A DNA stretch of 64,000 bases, taken from the NCBI RefSeq assembly GCF_003443995.1, contig NZ_QWEY01000002.1, forward strand, positions 248,001-312,000, in the 5' to 3' direction. The DNA comes from Pseudotabrizicola alkalilacus (GTDB taxonomy: Bacteria > Pseudomonadota > Alphaproteobacteria > Rhodobacterales > Rhodobacteraceae). Below are positions 9,040 to 17,162 of the stretch, piece after piece. The translations under genes and the position numbers were made by a program. Below the pieces are notes generated by a model. That model worked only from the letters and a program-made list of their open reading frames with translations. It had not been told where the DNA came from and made no database searches. The first letter of the stretch is position 1. Each line of letters begins with the position of its first letter.

Positions 9040-9061
9040 GGAGTATTTGGCAAGCAGCAAT
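9040..9061 (+). repeat. dispersed gene-end repeat, copy 1
   Basis: Matches GGAGTATTT, three variable bases, AAGCAGCAAT. It lies 7 nt beyond the stop of the minus-strand SGNH hydrolase gene. On that gene's strand it reads ATTGCTGCTT first and ends in TACTCC, followed by a GC-rich stretch. Confidence 0.75.
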
Positions 9062-9068
9062 GGCAGGG

Positions 9069-9758
9069 TCAGTCCAGCTGTTCCACCAGAGTGAGGATCT
9101 GCGGGCCAAGACTTTCGACCGCGCGTTTCACGCCCGCCGCATTGGGGTGGATGCCATCAGCCTGCATGTAGTGCGAAATCTGGCCGGGATCGGTGGCATC
9201 GGGGTCGATCAGGCCGAAATAGCTGTCTACCAGTTGCGCGCCATATTGCCGCGCCAGTTCGGGATACAGCCGGTCAAAGGCCTGCTTATACTCGGGGCCG
9301 AAATTGCCCGGCGCGGCCATGCCGATCAGCAGCACCGGCAGCTGGCGCGTCTGCGCCTCGGTCAGGATCGCCTCGATATTGGCGCGGGTGACGGTGGGTT
9401 GCAGCCCGCGCAGCAGGTCATTGCCGCCCAGCGTCACGATCAGGGCATCCACCTCTGGCGTCAGGCTCCAGGCCAGCCGCGACAGGCCCCCGGCCGAGGT
9501 ATCGCCCGACACGCCGCCGTTGAGCACGGTGACATCGGCACCTTGCCCGTCCAGCCACGCGTTCAGCTGCGGCACCAGCCCCTCGCCCTCGGGCAATCCG
9601 TAGCCGGCTGTCAGGCTGTCCCCCAGCGCGAAAACGGTCACGGGTTCGGCATAAGCCATGCTGGAGACGGAAAACGGTAACGCCAGCGTGAAGGTCAGGT
9701 TGCGCAGGCCGCGCAATGCGCCATATGCAACAGGGGACAGAATAAAGGAAAACATCAT
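9069..9758 (-). CDS. tesA: SGNH-fold esterase/arylesterase, TesA-like
   Basis: A secreted GDSL hydrolase of up to 229 residues. GDSLTAGYG carries the nucleophile Ser, NGGVSGDT the block II Gly, GGNDLLRG the oxyanion Asn and DGIHPNAAG the Asp/His pair. E. coli TesA, a periplasmic thioesterase/lysophospholipase, is the closest known model. A signal peptide ends at AYA-EPV. The 5' end is uncertain: the ATG at 9758 (or 9755) has no visible ribosome site and overlaps the ATG of the divergent ABC gene at 9757. An in-frame TTG nearer the signal peptide is possible. The tesA/ybbA/ybbP arrangement is the same as in E. coli. Confidence 0.88.
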   Translation of the reverse strand: MMFSFILSPVAYGALRGLRNLTFTLALPFSVSSMAYAEPVTVFALGDSLTAGYGLPEGEGLVPQLNAWLDGQGADVTVLNGGVSGDTSAGGLSRLAWSLTPEVDALIVTLGGNDLLRGLQPTVTRANIEAILTEAQTRQLPVLLIGMAAPGNFGPEYKQAFDRLYPELARQYGAQLVDSYFGLIDPDATDPGQISHYMQADGIHPNAAGVKRAVESLGPQILTLVEQLD

Positions 9759-10455
9759 GGGTCAGACCGTTCTGGCGTTGAAGGATGCGACGCTGACACT
9801 GGCAGGCAATGCCGGGCCGGTCGAGATTCTGAAGGGCATCACCCTCGACGTCGCGCAGGGCGAGACATTGGGGCTGATCGGTCCGTCCGGGTCTGGCAAG
9901 TCGTCACTCCTCATGCTGATGGGCGGGCTTGAGCGCGCCACATCGGGGTCGGTTCTGGCGCTGGGGTCGGATCTGACCGCATTGGACGAAGATGCCCTCG
10001 CGCGCTTTCGTAGGGGGAATATGGGGGTGGTGTTCCAGTCTTTCCACCTGATCCCGACAATGACCGCTTTGGAAAACGTTGCCGTGCCGCTGGAACTGGC
10101 GGGCGTGTCCGATGCGTTTGCCCGGGCCGCAGCGGAATTGCAGTCGGTGGGCCTTGGCGCGCGGATGGACCATTACCCCACGCAACTGTCGGGCGGCGAG
10201 CAGCAGCGCGTGGCCCTCGCGCGCGCCGCAGCCCCGCGCCCGGCGATTCTGCTGGCCGACGAGCCGACCGGCAATCTGGACGGCGTCAACGGCGCCGCGA
10301 TCATGGACATGCTGTTCGGCCTGCGCGACCGCCATGGCGCGACGCTGGTTCTGGTAACCCACGCGCCGGAACTGGCCGAGCGCTGTGACCGCGTGGTGCG
10401 GCTGGCCGATGGCCGCATCGTCGGCGAAGACCGGATGAAGGCGGCGGCGGAATGA
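9757..10455 (+). CDS. ybbA: ABC transporter ATP-binding protein, YbbA/LolD-like
   Basis: A 232-residue ATPase. Walker A GPSGSGKSS (about 45-53), Q-loop VFQSFHLIPTMTALENV, signature LSGGEQQRVALARA, Walker B ILLADEPTGNLD and H-loop VLVTHAPELAER are all intact. This form belongs to the MacB/LolD/YbbA group, which works with FtsX-type permeases for envelope processes rather than solute import. The start at 9757 follows AAGGA at the right spacing. The stop overlaps the permease start by 4 nt (ATGA). The ATG overlaps that of the divergent hydrolase gene. Confidence 0.93.
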   Translation: MGQTVLALKDATLTLAGNAGPVEILKGITLDVAQGETLGLIGPSGSGKSSLLMLMGGLERATSGSVLALGSDLTALDEDALARFRRGNMGVVFQSFHLIPTMTALENVAVPLELAGVSDAFARAAAELQSVGLGARMDHYPTQLSGGEQQRVALARAAAPRPAILLADEPTGNLDGVNGAAIMDMLFGLRDRHGATLVLVTHAPELAERCDRVVRLADGRIVGEDRMKAAAE

Positions 10456-12980
10456 GCGCCGTGGCGGGTTGGCCTCTTGCATGGCGACTGGCCCGGCGCG
10501 AATTGCGCGGCGGCTTGCGCGGTTTTCGCATCTTCCTCGCGTGTCTGGCGCTGGGGGTGATGGCGATTGCCTCGGTCGGCATGGTGCGTGCTGCGATCGA
10601 GGCGGGGTTGCGCGATCAGGGCGCGGTGCTGCTGGGCGGCGATGCGCAGATGGAATTCACCTATCGCTTCGCCGATGAGGCCGAGCGCGCCTATATGGCG
10701 GGCATCTCGACCGGCCTGTCCGAAGTGGTCGACTTCAACTCCATGGCCGTGCGCGGCGAGGACACCGCGCTGACCCAGATCAAGGCGGTCGATGCCGCCT
10801 ATCCGCTCTTGGGCGCGGTGGAGCTGGAGCCTCAGATGCCGCTGGCCGACGCGCTTGCCCCGCAGGACGGCTTGCCCGGCGCGGTGATGGACCGGGTGCT
10901 CGTCGACCGGCTGGGCATTGTGCCGGGCGATACCTTTCGCCTCGGCGTGCAGGAGTTCCGGCTGGGCGCGGTGCTGGTCCGCGAACCCGACTCCGCGACC
11001 CAAGGCTTTACGCTTGGCCCCCGCACCATGGTACTGACCGCCGATCTGGCGCAGTCCGGGCTGATCGGGCCGGGCTCGCTGTATGAAACCGAATACCGGT
11101 TGCTGCTGCCTGCGGGCAGTGATCTGGCGGCGCTGGAGGACCAGACCGAGGCGCTGTACCGTGACAACGGCGTGCGCTGGCAGGACAGCCGCCGCGCCAC
11201 GCCGGGGGTGGAGCGCTTTGTCGAACGCATGGGGTCGTTCCTGATCCTCGTCGGGCTGGCCGGGCTGGCAGTGGGCGGGGTGGGCGTGTCTTCCGCCGTG
11301 CGCGCCTATCTCGATGGCAAGGTCTCGACCATCGCCACGCTGAAAACGCTGGGGGCCGAGGGGAACACGATTTTTCGCATCTACCTGATGCAGATCGCGG
11401 TTCTGGCCGGGATCGGCGTGGCCATCGGTCTGGTGCTGGGCACCGTGATCCCGATGCTGCTGGCGCCGGTGATTTCGGCGTCCCTGCCGCTGCCGGTGAT
11501 CTTCCGGCCCTATCCGATGCCGCTCTTGGAGGCCGCGTTTTACGGGCTGACCACGGCTTTTGTCTTCACCCTCTGGCCGCTGGCCCGCACCCGCAACCTG
11601 CGCGCCGCCGCGCTGTATCGCGGCGCGGGGCGCGAGGGCTGGGCCGGATGGCCCGCGGCCATCACCGTGGCCGGGCTTCTGGGGCTGCTGGTCGGCGGCG
11701 CGGTCTGGTTCTCCGGTGTGCCGGAACTGGCGCTGGGCTCTGCCGCCGGCATCGCCGGGGCGCTCGCGGTGCTGGCCGGGGCGGCGTGGCTCTTGCGCCG
11801 TGCGGCCAATGGCCTTGCGCGGTCAGCTCTCGCGCGGGGCAGGGTTGCGCTGCGTCTGGCACTCGCTGCCATTGGCGGGCCACGGGCCGAGGCGACCAGT
11901 GTGGTGCTGTCGCTGGGCCTTGGCCTGTCGGTGCTGGCCGCTGTTGGTCAGATCGAATCCAACCTGCGCCTTGCCATCGCGCAGGATCTGCCCGAGCGCG
12001 CGCCGTCCTACTTCTTTGTCGACATCCAGCCCGACCAGATCGACGGCTTCCTTGCCCGCGTCAATGACGACCCGGCAGTGAGCAAGGTCGAAAGCGCGCC
12101 GATGCTGCGCGGCGTGGTCACCCAGATCAACGGCCGCCCGGCGCGCGAAGTGGCGGGCGAGCATTGGGTGGTGCGGGGCGATCGCGGCGTGACCTATGCC
12201 GCCAGCCCGTCGGAAAACACCACTGTCACCGAAGGCACATGGTGGCCCGCTGATTACACCGGCGATCCGCAGATCAGCTTTGCCGCCGAAGAAGCGGCCG
12301 AGATCGGGCTGAAGCTGGGCGACCAGATCACCACCAACATTCTGGGCCGCGACATCACCGCCACCATCACCAGCTTCCGGCAGGTCGATTTCTCCAGCGC
12401 CGGCATGGGGTTTGTGATGACGCTGAACCCCGCCGCGCTTGCTGGTGCCCCCCATACCCACATCGCCACCGTCTATGCCGAGCCGGAGGCCGAGGCCGCG
12501 ATCCTGCGCGACCTGTCGCGCGCCTATCCCAATATCACCGCGATCCGCGTCAAGGATGCCATCGACCGGGTGACCGAGGCTCTGGGGGCCATCGCCACCG
12601 CCACCGCCTGGGCGGCGGCGGCCACCCTGCTGACCGGCTTTGTCGTGCTGATCGGCGCTGCCGCCGCAGGCGAGCGCGCGCGGGTCTATGAGGCGGCGGT
12701 GCTGAAAACGCTGGGGGCCACACGGGGCCGCATCCTTGCCAGCTTTGCCCTGCGCTCCGCGCTGATGGGGGCTGCTGCCGGGCTGGTTGCCATCGTGGCG
12801 GGCGGTCTGGCAGGCTGGGCGGTGATGGTGTTCGTGATGGACAGCAGCTACCGCTTCGAGCCGGTTTCGGCGCTGGCCATCATTCTGGGCGGGGTGCTTG
12901 CCACCCTTGCCGCAGGCCTCGCCTTTGCCCTGCGCCCGCTGTCAGCCCGTCCGGCACAGGTGTTGCGCTCGGCAGATTGA
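10452..12980 (+). CDS. ybbP: ABC permease with two FtsX domains, YbbP-like
   Basis: An 842-residue inner-membrane protein. One transmembrane segment lies near residue 30 and a periplasmic region follows. Next come a first FtsX block (SFLILVGLAGLAVGGVGV, about 260-350), a second set of segments around 400-460 with a junction containing RVALRLALAAIGGPRAEA, another soluble region, and a C-terminal FtsX block (from about 720) with AAVLKTLGATRGRI. This two-module layout is that of YbbP, the partner of YbbA. The substrate is unknown; a role in lipid or lipoprotein handling at the membrane is inferred from family and from the neighbouring lipase-like gene. Confidence 0.9.
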   Translation: MSAVAGWPLAWRLARRELRGGLRGFRIFLACLALGVMAIASVGMVRAAIEAGLRDQGAVLLGGDAQMEFTYRFADEAERAYMAGISTGLSEVVDFNSMAVRGEDTALTQIKAVDAAYPLLGAVELEPQMPLADALAPQDGLPGAVMDRVLVDRLGIVPGDTFRLGVQEFRLGAVLVREPDSATQGFTLGPRTMVLTADLAQSGLIGPGSLYETEYRLLLPAGSDLAALEDQTEALYRDNGVRWQDSRRATPGVERFVERMGSFLILVGLAGLAVGGVGVSSAVRAYLDGKVSTIATLKTLGAEGNTIFRIYLMQIAVLAGIGVAIGLVLGTVIPMLLAPVISASLPLPVIFRPYPMPLLEAAFYGLTTAFVFTLWPLARTRNLRAAALYRGAGREGWAGWPAAITVAGLLGLLVGGAVWFSGVPELALGSAAGIAGALAVLAGAAWLLRRAANGLARSALARGRVALRLALAAIGGPRAEATSVVLSLGLGLSVLAAVGQIESNLRLAIAQDLPERAPSYFFVDIQPDQIDGFLARVNDDPAVSKVESAPMLRGVVTQINGRPAREVAGEHWVVRGDRGVTYAASPSENTTVTEGTWWPADYTGDPQISFAAEEAAEIGLKLGDQITTNILGRDITATITSFRQVDFSSAGMGFVMTLNPAALAGAPHTHIATVYAEPEAEAAILRDLSRAYPNITAIRVKDAIDRVTEALGAIATATAWAAAATLLTGFVVLIGAAAAGERARVYEAAVLKTLGATRGRILASFALRSALMGAAAGLVAIVAGGLAGWAVMVFVMDSSYRFEPVSALAIILGGVLATLAAGLAFALRPLSARPAQVLRSAD

Positions 12981-12999
12981 AAAGAGTGAAGAAAATGGA

Positions 13000-13023
13000 G
13001 CGCGCTTCGCGCGCGTTCTTTTT
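13000..13023 (+). terminator. Rho-independent terminator after ybbP
   Basis: GCGCGC at 13000-13005, loop TTC, GCGCGC at 13009-13014, then GTTCTTTTT. It begins 19 nt after the permease stop codon. The stem is short but fully GC and is followed by the needed T run. Confidence 0.75.
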
Positions 13024-13074
13024 ATCTCGCCTCTGTGGCTGCGCCACAACCGGCTCGGGTTTGCGCGCCGCGCG

Positions 13075-13098
13075 GGGATATTTGTAGACAGAAAATGG
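13075..13098 (+). repeat. diverged copy of the gene-end repeat (copy 2)
   Basis: GGGATATTTGTAGACAGAAA resembles the 22-bp element found elsewhere in the window (GGAGTATTT-N3-AAGCAGCAAT) but with several changes. It lies 6 nt beyond the stop of the minus-strand HAD gene, the same placement as the better copies, so I list it with lower certainty. Confidence 0.4.
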
Positions 13099-13104
13099 GC
13101 GAGG

Positions 13105-13755
13105 TCAGCGCAGCCCGATCAGGCGGGGCAGGTCGGCCATGTCGAAAAACGGCTCTGCGCCCACGGCCACCAGCCGTTCGGCAGGGGTATGCGCGGCATA
13201 GCCCAGACAGCGCATCCCGGCGGCTTGTGCCGCCCGTGCGCCGGTCGGGCTGTCCTCCACCACCACGCAATCGGCGGGGGCAACACCCAGTTGCCGGGCC
13301 GCGTGCAGATACAGGTCGGGCGCCGGTTTCGGCGCACCCAGCGTCTGGCCGGAGTAGAGATGGCCGCCGAACCGCGCGATCAACCCGGGGCTCTGGCCCA
13401 GCGTGATCTGCATCTTTTCATCAGACCCGTTCGAGCCCATGGCAAAGGGTATGCCCGCCGCCTCCAGCGCGTCGAGCACGTCAAGAATGCCGGGGATCAG
13501 CGGCGTGCCTTTGCCCAGATGCGCATAAAGCCGCTGGTAGAAATCCTCGACCCAAGTGTCGGGCAGCGCCGCCCCCGCATCCCGGGCGCGGGCCGCCACA
13601 TCGGCCATGGTGCCGCCGATGAAATCGCGGGCGATCACCTCGACCGTCAGATGCAGCCCATGATCGGCAAACTCGCCCACCAGCAGGTCAAAGGTCATGC
13701 CTTCGCTGTCCACCACCACGCCGTCACAGTCGAAAATCACAGCTTTGGGGGTCAT
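13105..13755 (-). CDS. HAD-superfamily phosphatase (beta-phosphoglucomutase/Gph-like)
   Basis: A 216-residue cytoplasmic hydrolase. Motif I is VIFDCDGVVVDSEG with nucleophile Asp9 and acid Asp11; motif II falls in FAMGSNGSD, motif III around LGAPKPAPDLYL (Lys) and motif IV in CVVVEDSPTGARAA (acidic pair). A helical cap of type C1 lies between motifs I and II. The family dephosphorylates small sugar or glycolate phosphates, and no substrate can be chosen here. The start at 13755 overlaps the rsmD stop by 4 nt (ATGA), so translation is coupled. It is the last gene of a three-gene minus-strand set. Confidence 0.9.
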   Translation of the reverse strand: MTPKAVIFDCDGVVVDSEGMTFDLLVGEFADHGLHLTVEVIARDFIGGTMADVAARARDAGAALPDTWVEDFYQRLYAHLGKGTPLIPGILDVLDALEAAGIPFAMGSNGSDEKMQITLGQSPGLIARFGGHLYSGQTLGAPKPAPDLYLHAARQLGVAPADCVVVEDSPTGARAAQAAGMRCLGYAAHTPAERLVAVGAEPFFDMADLPRLIGLR

Positions 13756-14315
13756 CCGGGCATCCTGAGCAGCGTCACACTGGTATCGCCATATCTGCGC
13801 TGGTCGAGGAGGTCCAGCCCGGCGGGCGGCACCGGGGCCGTGCCCTCTTCCCAGACGACCACCGCAGCGGGGGCGAGCCAGCCGCCCGCGCGGCAAGAGG
13901 CAATCGCCTTTTCGCCCAGACCCTTGCCATAGGGCGGATCAAGGAACACCAGATCAAAACCCGCGCCCCGGTTCTCGCCCAGCTGCGTCGCATCGCGCCG
14001 CCAGACCTCGGTTTCCGCTTCGGCCCGCATCAGCGCGATGTTGCGCCTGACCAGCGCGAGGCCCGTCTTGCCATCCTCGACAAAGCTGGCCTGTGCCGCG
14101 CCGCGCGACAGCGCCTCCAGTCCCAGCGCGCCAGTGCCGGCAAACAGATCCAGCACCCGCGCGCCCTGCACCAGATTGCCATGGCCGCCGTTCAGCAACA
14201 GGTTGAAGATCGACTCGCGCACCCGGTCCGATGTCGGGCGCAGATGCGCCAGCGCATCGCCCGCCCCCACCGGGGCCAGATGCAGCCCGCGCGACCGCCC
14301 GCCGATGATCCTCAT
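13752..14315 (-). CDS. rsmD: 16S rRNA (guanine966-N2)-methyltransferase
   Basis: A 187-residue SAM-dependent enzyme that methylates G966 of 16S rRNA. It opens with MRIIGGRSRGLHL and RPTSDRVRESIFN, both signatures of RsmD. SAM-binding motif I is VLDLFAGTGALGLEALSRGA, and the catalytic N/DPPY-type motif is LVFLDPPYGKGLGEKA. Length matches the family. It overlaps the upstream FAD reductase gene and the downstream HAD gene by 4 nt each, which strongly suggests one coupled operon even though the three functions appear unrelated. Confidence 0.95.
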   Translation of the reverse strand: MRIIGGRSRGLHLAPVGAGDALAHLRPTSDRVRESIFNLLLNGGHGNLVQGARVLDLFAGTGALGLEALSRGAAQASFVEDGKTGLALVRRNIALMRAEAETEVWRRDATQLGENRGAGFDLVFLDPPYGKGLGEKAIASCRAGGWLAPAAVVVWEEGTAPVPPAGLDLLDQRRYGDTSVTLLRMPG

Positions 14316-15514
14316 CGCAAGAGCGCCTTGAGATCGGTGGCCGGGTCCGCCACCACCTCGGGCGCGGGCGATTTGCCCGCCTCGATCAGCCGTTTGCCGA
14401 CCATATACGCCCGGGCGTCGTTCATCGCATCCAGCGCCAGCAGCCGGTCGCCCTGATAATACCAGAACGACACCGCCCCCCCCTCGCCGGGGCGGGTGAT
14501 GATCCGGTCATAGCCGGTGTTCAGCCCGGCGATCTGCAACTTGCAGTCATACTGATCGGACCAGAACCATGGCCGCGCCTGATATTCCTTGCCCGCGCCA
14601 AGGATATTGGCGGCAACGGTTTCGGCCTGATCAATCGCATTGCCCACCGATTCCAGCCGCAGCCGCCCAGCCCTCCATGGAAAGGACGCGCAATCGCCCG
14701 CCGCCCAGACATCCGGGGCCGAGGTGCGGCCAAAGGCATCGGTGGCGATGCCGTTGTCGATCACGATGCCTGCCGCCTGCGCCACCGCCGTGTCAGGCAG
14801 GATGCCCACGCCGACAAGCACGAAATCCGCCGCAATCTCGCGCCCGTCCGACAGCCGCGCGCCGGTGACGCGCCCCTCGCCCAGCAGCCGCTCCAGCCCG
14901 GTCGACTCCAGGATCGTCACGCCATGCGCCGTGTGCAGCGCTCGGAAATAGTCCGATGTCTCCGGTGCCGCCACCCGTTGCAGGATACGCGGCGCCATTT
15001 CCAGCACCGTGACCTGCAGCCCCAGCTTGGCCGCCACCGCCGCCGCCTCCAGCCCGATATAGCCGCCGCCGACAATCACCACCCGGCGGCCGGGCTGAAA
15101 CTCTGCCCGCATTGCATCCACATCCACCAGTCCGCGCAGGGTGTAGACCCCGGCCAGACCGCCCCCCATCGCAGCGGGCAGACGGCGCGGCGTTGACCCG
15201 GTGGTCAGCGCCAGCGCGTCATAGGGGATCACCTCGGCCCCCAAGGTCACCGTCCGCGCCGCCGTATCCACTCCGGTCACCGGCGACCCCAGCCGCAGGT
15301 CCACCCCCTGATCGGCCCAGAACTCCGGCGCGCGCAGCCACAGCCGCTCGGCCTCCATCTTGCCCATCAGATAGGCTTTCGACAGCGGCGGGCGCTGATA
15401 CGGCGGCGCGGTTTCCGCGCCGATCATGGTGATCGGCCCCGTATGCCCCAGCCCGCGCAGCTTTGCCGCCAGCGCTGCCCCGGCCTGTCCCGCCCCGATG
15501 ATCACCACGCGCAT
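14312..15514 (-). CDS. FAD-dependent NAD(P)H:ferredoxin/rubredoxin reductase-type oxidoreductase
   Basis: A 400-residue flavoprotein. The FAD-binding GxGxxG is VIIGAGQAGAALAAKLR at the very N-terminus; PYQRPPLSKAYLMG follows, a second dinucleotide-binding motif is VVIVGGGYIGLEAAAVAAKLG (about 150), and VWAAGDCASFPW is the C-terminal FAD contact. A reductase C-terminal domain ends the protein. This set is typical of rubredoxin, putidaredoxin and rhodocoxin reductases. The electron acceptor is not encoded next door. The start at 15514 follows AGAGGA. It is divergent from a peroxiredoxin across 79 nt and leads the operon with rsmD. Confidence 0.9.
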   Translation of the reverse strand: MRVVIIGAGQAGAALAAKLRGLGHTGPITMIGAETAPPYQRPPLSKAYLMGKMEAERLWLRAPEFWADQGVDLRLGSPVTGVDTAARTVTLGAEVIPYDALALTTGSTPRRLPAAMGGGLAGVYTLRGLVDVDAMRAEFQPGRRVVIVGGGYIGLEAAAVAAKLGLQVTVLEMAPRILQRVAAPETSDYFRALHTAHGVTILESTGLERLLGEGRVTGARLSDGREIAADFVLVGVGILPDTAVAQAAGIVIDNGIATDAFGRTSAPDVWAAGDCASFPWRAGRLRLESVGNAIDQAETVAANILGAGKEYQARPWFWSDQYDCKLQIAGLNTGYDRIITRPGEGGAVSFWYYQGDRLLALDAMNDARAYMVGKRLIEAGKSPAPEVVADPATDLKALLR

Positions 15515-15593
15515 GCCATATTCCTCTGGTCGCCCAACGGGCCGGACCCTATATCTGGCGACAGTCAGAACGCAACGCGAGAGGGACACCACC

Positions 15594-16082
15594 ATGACGA
15601 TTTCTGTAGGCGACACGCTGCCAGAGGCAACCCTGATCAAGCTCGGCGACAAGGGGCCAGAACCCGTATCGCTGCAAGATCTGGCGAAGGGCCGCAAGCT
15701 GGTGCTGTTTGCCGTGCCGGGCGCGTTCACGCCGACCTGCCATTCGGCGCATGTCCCCAGCTTTATCCGCACCAAGGACCAGTTCACCGCCAAAGGCGTG
15801 GACGAGATCATCTGCGTGTCCGTCAACGACCCCTTTGTGATGAAAGCCTGGGGCGAGGCGACGGGCGCCACCAGTGCCGGTGTCACCATGCTGGCCGATG
15901 CCGATTCCGGCTTTACCAAGGCGATGGGCCTTGCCTTCTCTGCTGCGCCCGCCGGGCTGATGGACCGCTCCAAACGCTACGCGCTTTATGCCGAGGATGG
16001 CGTGGTCAAACAGCTGCATCTGGAGGAATCGCCGGGCACCTGCGAGATTTCCGGCGGCGAGGCGCTTCTGGCCGCGATCTGA
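15594..16082 (+). CDS. peroxiredoxin, Prx5 type
   Basis: A 162-residue thiol peroxidase that reduces H2O2 and alkyl hydroperoxides. The peroxidatic Cys49 is in VPGAFTPTCHSAHVPSF, with the conserved Pro, Thr and later Arg of the Prx5/AhpE-like active site. Further Cys occur in IICVSVND and in SPGTCEISGGEALL near the C-terminus; the last could act as the resolving residue, as in type II peroxiredoxins. No fused glutaredoxin domain is present. The start follows GAGAGGGAC. It stands alone, opposite the FAD reductase, and a stable hairpin follows 32 nt after the stop. Confidence 0.93.
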   Translation: MTISVGDTLPEATLIKLGDKGPEPVSLQDLAKGRKLVLFAVPGAFTPTCHSAHVPSFIRTKDQFTAKGVDEIICVSVNDPFVMKAWGEATGATSAGVTMLADADSGFTKAMGLAFSAAPAGLMDRSKRYALYAEDGVVKQLHLEESPGTCEISGGEALLAAI

Positions 16083-16114
16083 CCAGACCAAACCACCATC
16101 CGCCCCCGGCGCTT

Positions 16115-16137
16115 CCCCTCCCCCTCGTGGGGAGGGG
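16115..16137 (+). repeat. strong GC hairpin downstream of the peroxiredoxin gene
   Basis: CCCCTCCCC at 16115-16123, loop CTCGT, GGGGAGGGG at 16129-16137, followed by TCAGGGGTGGGG. It is a perfect 9-bp stem in the convergent gap before the pterin dehydratase gene. It has no T run, so it fits a dispersed palindrome or processing/attenuation hairpin better than an intrinsic terminator. Confidence 0.6.
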
Positions 16138-16181
16138 TCAGGGGTGGGGGGCGGTGCAGGACATGCGCCACGCCATAGCCC

Positions 16182-16493
16182 TCAATACCCCGCGGCCGTG
16201 TCCATCCGCCGGGCCAGATCCACGTCCAGCTTTGTCAGCCCGCCCGTATCATGTGTGGTCAGCCGCACCTTGACGGTGCGGTACACGTTCGACCATTCCG
16301 GGTGATGGTTCAGCGCCTCGGCGTCATCCGCCACCTTGGTCATAAAGGCAAAAGCCTGCTTGAAATCCTTGAACAAAAAGGTTTTTTCCAGCGCATCCTT
16401 GCTCTCTGCCATCTTCCACCCGGTGCCGAACAGCGGCAGCAGGGTGGATCGGTCCAGCGCAGACTTTTCACTCTTGTCGGTCTTGTCAGTCAT
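16182..16493 (-). CDS. phhB: 4a-hydroxytetrahydrobiopterin dehydratase
   Basis: Pterin-4a-carbinolamine dehydratase, which regenerates the pterin after aromatic hydroxylation. The 103-residue protein has the family core EALNHHPEWSNVYRTVKV and LTTHDTGGLTKLDVDLA, containing the active-site His pair and the DVDLA end of the fold. It is slightly longer than the roughly 95-residue family norm because of a Lys/Asp/Ser-rich N-terminal tail. It overlaps the upstream GST gene by 4 nt. No phenylalanine hydroxylase gene is seen in the window, so its partner is elsewhere or it serves another pterin. Confidence 0.93.
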   Translation of the reverse strand: MTDKTDKSEKSALDRSTLLPLFGTGWKMAESKDALEKTFLFKDFKQAFAFMTKVADDAEALNHHPEWSNVYRTVKVRLTTHDTGGLTKLDVDLARRMDTAAGY

Positions 16494-17110
16494 TCGCGGG
16501 TATCCTTGCTTATCAGCGCATCATCCAGCGTGGTCGCGCGCGCAGCGGCGGGGCGGGTCTTGATCCGGTCCCAGTACGCAGACAACGCCTCGGTCCGGGG
16601 GATCGTTCCGAATTGCAGCCCCCAGCCGATCTGACTGCCGACATAGACATCCGCCGCCGAAAACGCCTCCCCTGCCACAAACTCCTGCGCCGCCACATGG
16701 TCCGAAATCGCGCCTACGGCCGTTTCCAGACTGCCATAGCCGGTGCGACCCGCCTCTTGCACGGTGCCGGGCTTCCAGCCAAAAGATGCATTCACCACCG
16801 CCTGCTCCAGCGGTCCGGCGGCAAAGAACATCCAGCGGTAAAACGCGGCCCGGTTCTCCGGCATCAGCCCCGCCTGCGGAAAGGCATCCGCCAGATAGCA
16901 GCAGATCGCAGCACATTCCGTCACCACCCGTCCGTCATGCACCACCGCCGGAACCTTGCCCATCGGGTTGACCGCCAGATAGTCTGCCGCCTTCATCGCC
17001 GGACCATAGGCCAACACCACCGTCTCATAGGGCTGGCCCAGCTCTTCCAGCATCCAGCGCACAATCCGGCCGCGTGACATCGGGTTGGTGTAAAACGTCA
17101 GGCTGTCCAT
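16490..17110 (-). CDS. glutathione S-transferase family protein
   Basis: A 206-residue cytoplasmic protein. The thioredoxin-like N-terminal domain holds LTFYTNPMSRGRIVRWMLEELG with a possible catalytic Ser, NPMGKVPAVVHDG (the cis-Pro loop) and VVTECAAICCYLADAFP with the glutamate-binding Glu/(S)A pair; an all-helical C-terminal domain follows. The start at 17110 is chosen because GAGGG lies 8 nt upstream; the ATG at 17125 has no such site. Its stop overlaps the pterin dehydratase start. The substrate is unknown. Confidence 0.9.
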   Translation of the reverse strand: MDSLTFYTNPMSRGRIVRWMLEELGQPYETVVLAYGPAMKAADYLAVNPMGKVPAVVHDGRVVTECAAICCYLADAFPQAGLMPENRAAFYRWMFFAAGPLEQAVVNASFGWKPGTVQEAGRTGYGSLETAVGAISDHVAAQEFVAGEAFSAADVYVGSQIGWGLQFGTIPRTEALSAYWDRIKTRPAAARATTLDDALISKDTRE

Positions 17111-17162
17111 GATCATCCCTCGCATGGTTGTGGGGGTACTCTGCCACGCCCGCCCGCCGCTG

